A DNA stretch of 52,015 nucleotides from an uncultured Verrucomicrobiota bacterium (lineage in GTDB: Bacteria; Verrucomicrobiota; Verrucomicrobiia; Limisphaerales; CAIMTB01). The stretch is from NCBI GenBank assembly GCA_903844265.1, contig CAIMTB010000629.1, forward strand, positions 1 through 52,015, in the 5' to 3' direction. This document shows positions 32,593-41,071 of the stretch, one piece after another; within the stretch, counting starts at the first letter, position 1; every line of letters begins with the position of its first letter. The notes below the pieces were generated by a model. It was given only the letters and a program-made list of their open reading frames with translations. It did no database searches and was not told the DNA's origin. Both the position numbers and the translations under genes were made by a program.

Positions 32593-32664
32593 ACCACGAA
32601 GAGCACGAAGGACACGAAGGAACACAAATCCTCTGGCCTTCGTGATCTTCGTGACCTTCGTGGT
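32593..32664. repeat. CACGAAGG inverted repeat element (REPIN-like) between znuA and znuC
   Basis: ACCACGAAGAGCACGAAGGACACGAAGG - 16 nt - CCTTCGTGATCTTCGTGACCTTCGTGGT; 24 of 28 arm positions pair, mismatches only in the 2-nt spacers between CACGAAG units. Confidence 0.93.
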
Positions 32665-32724
32665 AGATCCCCGCGTGGTTCAGGGTCCCAACGCGTGTCC
32701 AAATTTTGGAAAACCCGGCTCCCC

Positions 32725-33543
32725 ATGAACCGCACCGACACCCGCCCTCGCGCCGTCGAAATCCGCGGCCTGAATGTCTGCCTGGGCGGAAAGCGCGTCC
32801 TCAGGAATATCGACCTCGATATCGGCACCGGCGAATTGGTCGCGCTGATCGGCCCCAATGGCGCCGGCAAGACCACCCTCGTTCGGGCCATCCTCGGCCT
32901 TGTCCCTGCAGAATCCGGGACCGTGAGGGTCCTCGGCGAAACCAATCTCCGATCCGCCCTCCCGCGTGTCGGCTATGTTCCCCAGCGCCTCGCCCTCGAT
33001 GTCGGCCTGGCGATGAGCGTCCGTGAATTCCTCGCCCTGCGTCGCCCTTCCACGCGCAACTGGTTCTGGCGACGCCACGCCGAACTCGACGCCACCCTGC
33101 CGCCCATCGCCGACGAACTCGGGACCCGCCTCCTCCTCGACAAGTCCGTATCCACGCTCTCAGGCGGCCAACTCCAAAGGGTCCTGATCACCTTCGGCCT
33201 CCTCGACAACCCGGAACTGCTCTTCCTCGACGAGCCCACGGAAGGCGTCGATGCCCCCGGGGAACGGACGTTTTACGAGATCATCTCGGACATCCACCGA
33301 GCCCACCGGTTGACTGTGGTCCTCGTCTCACACGACCTTTCGATGGTGCACCGGCACGCCTCCTGGGTCGTCGCCCTCAACGGCCGCATCTGCTGCGAAG
33401 GCGCCCCCGACGAAATCATCCGCGAGGACGCATTGCGCGAGGCCTACGGACTGCACGTCACGCCCTACCACCATCACCACCACGATCCCACCGCGCAGGG
33501 CCACGATCACGGACTCGACCACGGTCATCCGCATGTTCACTGA
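32725..33543 (+). CDS. znuC: Zinc ABC transporter ATPase with His-rich C-terminal tail
   Basis: GPNGAGKTTLVRAILGL, LSGGQLQRVLITFGLL, ELLFLDEPTEGVD; C-terminus YHHHHHDPTAQGHDHGLDHGHPHVH. Confidence 0.93.
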   Translation: MNRTDTRPRAVEIRGLNVCLGGKRVLRNIDLDIGTGELVALIGPNGAGKTTLVRAILGLVPAESGTVRVLGETNLRSALPRVGYVPQRLALDVGLAMSVREFLALRRPSTRNWFWRRHAELDATLPPIADELGTRLLLDKSVSTLSGGQLQRVLITFGLLDNPELLFLDEPTEGVDAPGERTFYEIISDIHRAHRLTVVLVSHDLSMVHRHASWVVALNGRICCEGAPDEIIREDALREAYGLHVTPYHHHHHDPTAQGHDHGLDHGHPHVH

Positions 33544-34366
33544 ACCTTTCATGCTGAGGGCCATCCTGGGCGCGCTCATGCTCGCCCCGCTGTGCGCGCT
33601 CCTCGGTGTCTTCGTCACCGCGCGACGCATGGCGTTCTTCAGCGACACCGTCGCGCACGCCTCACTCGCCGGCACCGCGGTATCGTTCCTCCTCGGCCTC
33701 AGCGAGCCCACCCCCGGCATGATCGTCGTCAGCCTCGCCGTCGCCGCCGCCATCGTCTGGCTCCGCGAACGCAGCGGGCTCTTCAACGACACCATCATGT
33801 CCCTGCTGCTCACCGGATCCGTCGCCGTGGGCACGGTCATCCTCAGCCGCTTGCACGGATTCCGCGCCGAGATCCACCGCGTCCTGTTCGGCGACATCCT
33901 CGCCATCGGCAGCACCGAGTTGATCCTGGCTGGAGCGCTGCTGCTGCTGGTCGCGATCGGTGGCTCGTGGATGCTCAGCCCCCTCTCCCTGATCACCGCA
34001 CATGAGGACCTCGCCCACGTCGCCGGGCTCCGCGTCCGCGCCTTCAACTACGCCTTCGTCCTGGTCCTCACCATCACGGTCACCGTCACCATCCGCCTCG
34101 TCGGGATCCTCCTCGTCGGGGCCCTCCTGGTCATCCCCCCCGCTTCCGCCCGCCTTCTGGGCCGGACCTTGCGGCAGGAAATCTGGCTCGCGGTCGCCTT
34201 TGGGATCGTCACAGGTGTCGGCGGCGTCGCGGCCTCCTATGCCGCCGATATCCCCTGCGGCCCGTCGATCGTCCTGACCGGAATTACCTTGTTCGCCGTG
34301 ACCCTCGGAATCTCAAAGACACGCCGGACCGAGCGATTGGAACCTCTCGTCCGGGAGGAGGGATGA
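33533..34366 (+). CDS. znuB: Zinc ABC transporter permease
   Basis: Polytopic ABC-3 family: MRAFFSDTVAHASLAGTAVSFLLG, RLVGILLVGALLVIPPASARLL. Confidence 0.93.
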   Translation: MFTEPFMLRAILGALMLAPLCALLGVFVTARRMAFFSDTVAHASLAGTAVSFLLGLSEPTPGMIVVSLAVAAAIVWLRERSGLFNDTIMSLLLTGSVAVGTVILSRLHGFRAEIHRVLFGDILAIGSTELILAGALLLLVAIGGSWMLSPLSLITAHEDLAHVAGLRVRAFNYAFVLVLTITVTVTIRLVGILLVGALLVIPPASARLLGRTLRQEIWLAVAFGIVTGVGGVAASYAADIPCGPSIVLTGITLFAVTLGISKTRRTERLEPLVREEG

Positions 34367-34908
34367 AGGATCTCGCCCCGTCCGACCCCGTCCATCACCA
34401 CACGGCGAAGCGCCCCAGGCTGAGCGAACTGACCGAGCGCTTGCGTGGCAAGGACCGGCGGGTCACCGGACCAAGGGCAGCGATTCTCTCCATCCTCCAC
34501 GAACACCCGCATCCGCTCACCAATCGGGAAATCTTCGAGGCATTGCCCCCGGGCGTCTGTGATCTGGTGACCGTCTACCGGGCCGTACACCTGCTCGAGG
34601 ACATGGGACTGGTGACGCGCTACGATTTCGGGGATGGCGTGGCCCGGCACGAGATTGCACTCGAGGGTCACGACAACCACCACCATCACCTCGTCTGCAC
34701 GGCCTGCTCCCGGATCGTGGAAATCGACCAATGCCTGGCCACCGAGTGGGATGCGATGATTGCCCGTGAGAGCGGCTTTGAGCGGGTGACCCACAAGCTG
34801 GAGTTCTTCGGCCGTTGCCCGCGTTGCCAGGAAGGCCCGCCGTCCCACGACACCACAAAAACGAAAGGGGCCGCCACGGCGAAACCGTGCGGCCCGATAT
34901 TGGAATAA
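34363..34908 (+). CDS. zur: Fur-family transcriptional regulator, probable Zur
   Basis: RVTGPRAAILSILHEHPHPLTNREIFEALPP..CDLVTVYRAVHLLEDMGLV; HDNHHHHLVCTAC, GRCPRC; ATGA overlap with znuB. Confidence 0.88.
   Translation: MKDLAPSDPVHHHTAKRPRLSELTERLRGKDRRVTGPRAAILSILHEHPHPLTNREIFEALPPGVCDLVTVYRAVHLLEDMGLVTRYDFGDGVARHEIALEGHDNHHHHLVCTACSRIVEIDQCLATEWDAMIARESGFERVTHKLEFFGRCPRCQEGPPSHDTTKTKGAATAKPCGPILE
34855..34895 (-). terminator. Hairpin plus T-tract reading on the minus strand (terminates the small-ORF cluster; may be bidirectional)
   Basis: Minus strand GGGCCGCACGG-TTTCG-CCGTGGCGGCCC followed by CTTTCGTTTTTG; same TTTCGTTTTT tail as the ferredoxin terminator. Confidence 0.65.
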
Positions 34909-34988
34909 TCAGGTTGGTCTAAAGCATTCGTCGCCAAATCATGTCCTGCTTTGCTTGAACCATCGCCGGGGGCAATCCGCTCCCGGGC

Positions 34989-35150
34989 TCAGCTCTGGTC
35001 TCCCGACCACTCTCCCTGGCGCATCAACTCGCGTACCTTGCGCCGTTCGTACCGGTGTTTCTGCGCCTTATGAGGTCGGTTTTCCGCGTTCCGGGGGTGA
35101 TACCGATGGTTCTGGATCACTTCCGCGACCTGTTCGTGGGACTTAGGCAT
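34989..35150 (-). CDS. Candidate 53-aa basic small protein, not in ORF track
   Basis: MPKSHEQVAEVIQNHRYHPRNAENRPHKAQKHRYERRKVRELMRQGEWSGDQS; upstream of the minus-strand terminator at 34855-34895. Confidence 0.5.
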   Translation of the reverse strand: MPKSHEQVAEVIQNHRYHPRNAENRPHKAQKHRYERRKVRELMRQGEWSGDQS

Positions 35151-35263
35151 GATGCGGTTCTCTGTTGTTGGGCGTACTCTGCCCGTTGGGAAAACGGTGG
35201 GGCCGGCTCATCGCCCGGGGAGGGCTCCGGCTTCACCGCCACGTCGCTGAGTAGGTAGCTCAT
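35117..35263 (-). CDS. Candidate 48-aa small ORF with ATGA overlap to an upstream tiny ORF
   Basis: MSYLLSDVAVKPEPSPGDEPAPPFSQRAEYAQQQRTASCLSPTNRSRK; ATG overlaps the TGA ending ...VIEHHRVQAYLITVQRP. Confidence 0.3.
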   Translation of the reverse strand: MSYLLSDVAVKPEPSPGDEPAPPFSQRAEYAQQQRTASCLSPTNRSRK

Positions 35264-35514
35264 GGACGCTGTACGGTGATCAGATAGGCCTGGACCCGAT
35301 GATGTTCAATAACTTTTTCAACATTTTGTTTGATATTTTCCACCAACGATACCCCGCGCCCCACCACCCCGTACCTCCGGCTTTCGCCTTCCGAATCGAG
35401 CCCGTCAGGAGCACGATCCCCCGCGCGCCGGCAGCACGCTGACAACCGTCGGCCCGCCGGTCAGTCCGTCGAACGCCCGTCGTCAATTCAACCGCGCCAA
35501 CCCCTGCGCCTCGC

Positions 35515-36396
35515 ATGAACGATCCCGCCCAAGCTCTCCGCAACTTCACCCCGCAACACGAATTCTTCGTGGGCATCGACTCCGACGGCTGCGTCTTCGA
35601 CTCGATGGAGATCAAGCACAAGGAGTGCTTCACTCCGATGTACATCAAGTATTTCGGGCTCCAGCCGGTCTCGAAATACGCCCGCGAGGTCTGGGATTTC
35701 GTCAACCTCTACTCCAAGACCCGCGGCATCAACCGCTACCCCGCCCTGTCCAACGCCCTCAACCTCCTCGGCGAACGACCGGAGGTCCACGCCCGCGGCG
35801 TCCAGGTCCCCTCCACCGACGAACTCGATGCCTGGATGGCCCGCGAAACCAAACATACGCTCGGAACCCTGCGGCCCGAGGTCGAGGACCGCGGGAACAC
35901 CGCCCTCCAACCCGTCCTCAACTGGTCCCTCGCCGTCGATGCCCAGATCAAGGACATCGTCCATGGCGTGCCTCCCTTTCCCTGCGTGCGCGAATGCCTG
36001 GAGAAACTCCGCGACCACGCCGATGCGATGGTCATTTCCCAAACGCCAGGCTCCGCGCTCGAACGCGAATGGGCCGAGCACGATCTCGCCCGTTACGTCG
36101 CGCTCATCGCCGGTCAGGAGATGGGTTCCAAGAAGGATCACCTCAAACTCGCCGCCGCCCCGAGGTATCCCGCGTCGAAAATCCTCATGATCGGGGATGC
36201 CCCCGGCGATTTCACGGCCGCCAAATCCAACGGCGCCCTGTTCTACCCGATCATCCCCGGCCGCGAGGAAGCCTCCTGGCGACGCCTCCTCGACGAGGGA
36301 CTCGACGCCTTCTTCGCGGGGACCTATGCAGGTGACCTCGAGACCTCGCTGGTTGGCGAATTCAACGCAAGCCTGCCCGAGAAACCCCATTGGTAG
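35515..36396 (+). CDS. HAD-superfamily hydrolase
   Basis: FVGIDSDGCVFDSME, MVISQTPGS, KILMIGDAPGDFTAAKSNGALFYPI. Confidence 0.88.
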   Translation: MNDPAQALRNFTPQHEFFVGIDSDGCVFDSMEIKHKECFTPMYIKYFGLQPVSKYAREVWDFVNLYSKTRGINRYPALSNALNLLGERPEVHARGVQVPSTDELDAWMARETKHTLGTLRPEVEDRGNTALQPVLNWSLAVDAQIKDIVHGVPPFPCVRECLEKLRDHADAMVISQTPGSALEREWAEHDLARYVALIAGQEMGSKKDHLKLAAAPRYPASKILMIGDAPGDFTAAKSNGALFYPIIPGREEASWRRLLDEGLDAFFAGTYAGDLETSLVGEFNASLPEKPHW

Positions 36397-36423
36397 GATC
36401 CCACCCCATCCAACACCCGATCC

Positions 36424-37923
36424 GTGAACACCCATGTTGTCCCGGGATCCGGCCGGGCCGACGCTCGGGATGAGATTCGTTGGCGCCACACGCTCCTCGC
36501 GCTGGCGGCGCTGACGGCCTGGCTCTTCGCCCTGCGATGTCTGGGACCTTCGAACCTCACAGACAACGACCAGGAACGCCCTGCTGCCTACGTCATCGAC
36601 GCGTTCCGCAACGGTCATTGGCTGGTCCAGCGCGATTGGACGGGGGATATCGCCTCCAAGCCACCGCTCTACACCTGGATCTCCGCGGGTCTCTCCTGGA
36701 TCGCGGGCGGCGCCCATCGCTGGACGCTGTACCTCCCGTGCGCGCTGGCGATGTTCGGGTCTGCAGCACTGGTCGCAGACCGGCTGCGCAAGGTCGCCGG
36801 CTCGAGGGAAGCACTGCTTGGCGGAGTGCTTTTTCTCGCCTGCCCGCTGACCGCCAAGCTCGTCTGCACCGCCCGCACCGACGCGCTGTTCACATTCTTC
36901 GTCACACTCACAGCCGCCTCTGCCCATGCCGCCTGGTCCGGGGTTGCCATCTCGCGCAACACCGGTTGGATCCGCACCTGGTTCTACGCGGCACTGGCCA
37001 CGCTGACAAAGGGCCCACTCGGCCTCGTCCTGGGATTCGCCGGCCTGCTCGCGGGAATCCGCACCCGGAGAAACAAGACGTCCCCGCCCCTCATCTGGGA
37101 CCGCAGACACTTCGCGGGGCTGGCGATGCTCGTGCTCCTGGCGGGCGGATGGTTCGGAGGCGCGTGGCTTCAAGCAGGGAACCCGCTGTTCCAGAAGCTC
37201 ATCATCGGCGAACTCGCGGGCCATGCCTTGCGAACGGAAGGAACAGTGCCCGGCCTCGGCCTGGCCATCGTTCCCGGCTTCCTGCTCAGCCGGTTCGCAC
37301 CGTGGAGCCTCGCGGCATTCTGGGCACTCTGGCTCACCCTGCGACGCCGTGATTCCTCATCCCCCAGACATTCACTCGAACGATTCGCCGCCGCCTGGCT
37401 CGTCACCGGAATCGTGACACTCGGCCTCGCCGGCCATCAGCGCGGGGACCTCGTCGCACCGCTCATGCCCGCCGCCGCGATTCTCGCCGCCGGCCCGGTC
37501 GCAGGATGGCTTCAAGACTGGAACGTGAGGCGTCTCTTGTCGGCAACACTTGGGGTCTCGTTCCTGCTCGGCGCAGGCCTCCAGGTCCACCACCGCCTCT
37601 CACGCCCCTCTGTCTTTGCCGAATCACGCGGCGCGGAACATCTCGCCGCAGCCTACCTCCAAACCGGGCGATCACCCGACCGCCTCGCCTTCGTCGACAC
37701 CCCGTATGCCCTGCAGTTCGAACTCGGAACCATGCGGCGCGTACTCGATTTCGGGCAGGCCGCCGAACTCCTCCGCAACGACCCGCGATCAGCCGTCGCG
37801 ATCTCCAATCGGAAAGCCCTGATGGAATCCCTCGGAACTGATTCCCGGCGGATCCGAGTCATCGCCTCCTGGCCCTCCGGACAGGCCCCCCAATCTTGCA
37901 TCGTCCAACTGGATCCTCCGTGA
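36424..37923 (+). CDS. Glycosyltransferase family 39/ArnT-like membrane protein
   Basis: N-terminal DNDQERPAAYVIDAFRNGHWLVQRDWTGDIASKPPLYTWISAGLSWI, polytopic; GTG start. Confidence 0.85.
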   Translation: MNTHVVPGSGRADARDEIRWRHTLLALAALTAWLFALRCLGPSNLTDNDQERPAAYVIDAFRNGHWLVQRDWTGDIASKPPLYTWISAGLSWIAGGAHRWTLYLPCALAMFGSAALVADRLRKVAGSREALLGGVLFLACPLTAKLVCTARTDALFTFFVTLTAASAHAAWSGVAISRNTGWIRTWFYAALATLTKGPLGLVLGFAGLLAGIRTRRNKTSPPLIWDRRHFAGLAMLVLLAGGWFGGAWLQAGNPLFQKLIIGELAGHALRTEGTVPGLGLAIVPGFLLSRFAPWSLAAFWALWLTLRRRDSSSPRHSLERFAAAWLVTGIVTLGLAGHQRGDLVAPLMPAAAILAAGPVAGWLQDWNVRRLLSATLGVSFLLGAGLQVHHRLSRPSVFAESRGAEHLAAAYLQTGRSPDRLAFVDTPYALQFELGTMRRVLDFGQAAELLRNDPRSAVAISNRKALMESLGTDSRRIRVIASWPSGQAPQSCIVQLDPP

Positions 37924-38081
37924 GCCCGCACAGCGGCCCTGTGGCCAACGATTCCGTGGCGGGGGAAGCGCGAAGCCGCCTCCACCCTTCGATGACCCGT
38001 CATGGGCCGGATCCCAACGGCGAGGGCGCAGGCGGGCAGGCGCGCATACACCCTTGCTTCCCACGACTTCCTCCCCCGCGT

Positions 38082-38109
38082 TTGACACCCCTCGCCCGAA
38101 CCGTATCCT
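38082..38109 (+). promoter_or_regulatory. Sigma70-like promoter of asd
   Basis: TTGACA - 16 nt - TATCCT; ATG at 38120. Confidence 0.65.
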
Positions 38110-38119
38110 CCCGCGCTCT

Positions 38120-39124
<1,005 letters not shown>

Positions 39125-39198
39125 GAAGGCGGCGACTGGGGGACGGCGTGTTTCCCGCGTCTGGCCGAGCGGCAGGACACCCACTAACCTCACCGCGC

Positions 39199-40464
39199 GT
39201 GCAGGTCGAAATCATCAACACCGGCTCCGAGCTCATGCTTGGCCGGGTCCTCAATACCCATCAGCAATGGCTCTGCCGTCGATTGGCCGACCACGGATAT
39301 CCCGTGTCCCGCCAGGTCGCGGTGCCCGATACCGGCCCCGCCATCCGGGATGCCGTTGCTGAAGGCCTTGTTCGATCCGACCTCGTCATCACGACCGGCG
39401 GACTCGGCCCCACCTCCGACGACATCACCCGCGATCTCGTCGCCTCAATGCTGGGCCGCCCCCTGCACGAGGACGCGGAGGCGCTTGCAAACATCCAACG
39501 CTTTTTTACCGCACGAAACCGCGCCATGCCGCAACGCGTCGCCATCCAGGCGCAGGTTCCAGCGGGTACCACGGTCCTTCAAAACGAGCACGGCACAGCC
39601 CCCGGCCTCGCCCTCCAGGTCGCGCCCGGCCAGTTCCGTGATTCGACATCCCTGCTCATCATGCTGCCGGGGCCCCCGCGCGAACTCCGACCGATGTTCG
39701 ACCGACAGGCCTTGCCGCTGATCTGCGAACGCCTGCCCGTCGCCGACGCCTTCCATTGCGTCACCTTGAAAACCTGCGGCATCGGCGAATCGATGGTCGA
39801 GGAACGCCTCGCACCGTCGCTCCCGCCGCTGCTGGAACGTGGACTCGAGATCGGCTACTGCGCCCGCACCGGTGAAGTCGATGTCCGGCTCACGGCCATC
39901 GGCGATTCCGGCGTGGACCTGATCCGCGAAGGCGAGGCCCTGGTACGCGCCGCGCTCGGGGATCACATCTTCGGGACGGGGGACGATTCGCTTGAGGCGG
40001 TGGTACTCCAGCTCGCCCGCGAGAGGAACGCCACGCTCAGCGTCGCCGAATCCTGCACCGGCGGTTACCTCGCGAACCGGATCACCAACGTTCCCGGCGC
40101 CTCGGCCGTTCTCTGGGGCGGATGGATCGTGTACGACAACGCCGCAAAGGAACGGCAACTCGGGGTGGATCCCGCCACCCTCGCCGAGCACGGCGCCGTC
40201 AGTGAACATTGTGCGCGCGAACTCGCGGAAGGCGCCCTGGCCCGTTCCGGCACAACCCACTCGCTGGCGGTGACCGGCATCGCCGGCCCGTCCGGCGGCA
40301 CGCCTGAAAAGCCGGTCGGCACCGTCTTCATCGCGCTTGCCTCGGTTGCGAAACCCACCCTGCTCAGGCGACAACTGAACCCCTTCGACCGCGAGACGTT
40401 CAAGTACGTCACCTCGCAGCAAGCCCTCGAGATGCTGCGTTGCCGGCTGCTCACCGGAAAATAA
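39199..40464 (+). CDS. cinA: CinA-family protein (competence/damage-inducible, NMN amidase domain)
   Basis: IINTGSELMLGRVLNTHQQWL, TTGGLGPTSDDITRD; SVAESCTGGYLANRITNVPGAS; GTG start. Confidence 0.94.
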   Translation: MQVEIINTGSELMLGRVLNTHQQWLCRRLADHGYPVSRQVAVPDTGPAIRDAVAEGLVRSDLVITTGGLGPTSDDITRDLVASMLGRPLHEDAEALANIQRFFTARNRAMPQRVAIQAQVPAGTTVLQNEHGTAPGLALQVAPGQFRDSTSLLIMLPGPPRELRPMFDRQALPLICERLPVADAFHCVTLKTCGIGESMVEERLAPSLPPLLERGLEIGYCARTGEVDVRLTAIGDSGVDLIREGEALVRAALGDHIFGTGDDSLEAVVLQLARERNATLSVAESCTGGYLANRITNVPGASAVLWGGWIVYDNAAKERQLGVDPATLAEHGAVSEHCARELAEGALARSGTTHSLAVTGIAGPSGGTPEKPVGTVFIALASVAKPTLLRRQLNPFDRETFKYVTSQQALEMLRCRLLTGK

Positions 40465-40560
40465 GAAGAATTCGGGGCATTGCGCGGGGCGACGACGCTC
40501 CCGTGCGCCCGACTCCGGCAGGACGTCGGAATTCTGCCGGCAACACGGCACCTCCCGAAA

Positions 40561-40589
40561 AACGAAAGACCCGCGGGAATCCCCGCGGG
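40561..40589 (-). terminator. Rho-independent terminator of the ferredoxin gene
   Basis: CCCGCGGG-AATC-CCCGCGGG perfect 8-bp stem; minus strand followed by TCTTTCGTTTTTC. Confidence 0.8.
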
Positions 40590-40635
40590 CCTTCGATGAA
40601 ATATTCAACAAATCCAGGACGCGGCCACGCCGCCA

Positions 40636-40875
40636 CTAGGACTGGGGGCCGTCATCACCGATCGCCTCGACAGGGCAGCCTTCCTGGGCCTCCTTGCACT
40701 GGGCGTGTTCCTCAGGGGTCTCCGCCTGCTTGAAGACGTAGGAATAGCCACCGTCGTCGTTGCGCATGAAATTCTTCGGGGCTGTCTCACGGCACAGGTC
40801 ACAATCAATGCACTGATTGTCGACGTAAAACTTGCCGCCCTTGTTCTCCGAGTACTTGTTTGCGATGTCTGCCAT
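40636..40875 (-). CDS. Ferredoxin, single [4Fe-4S]
   Basis: QCIDCDLCRETAPKNFMRNDDGGYSYVFKQAETPEEHAQCKEAQEGCPVEAIG. Confidence 0.93.
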   Translation of the reverse strand: MADIANKYSENKGGKFYVDNQCIDCDLCRETAPKNFMRNDDGGYSYVFKQAETPEEHAQCKEAQEGCPVEAIGDDGPQS

Positions 40876-41071
40876 AGGTCAGAAACGTTCGGGGGACGGT
40901 GGCGACCGGGGGTGCCGATTTCAAGCCCGAATCCCTCCTCAACCCATTTCTTCATCCCGCATTCCGGACCCGGGACTTTCATGATCCCCGATTCACGTCC
41001 GACAGGCTTGCCTTCACGCCCTCCGACTGTTTGAAAGAGACACCTCCACAGCGCACGTCCGTCCCGCAGCC

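Noticed and set aside
35488-37224. 578-aa minus-strand ORF spanning HAD and GT39 genes
   Set aside because: Crosses two confident plus-strand genes and an intergenic gap; translation has no family features.
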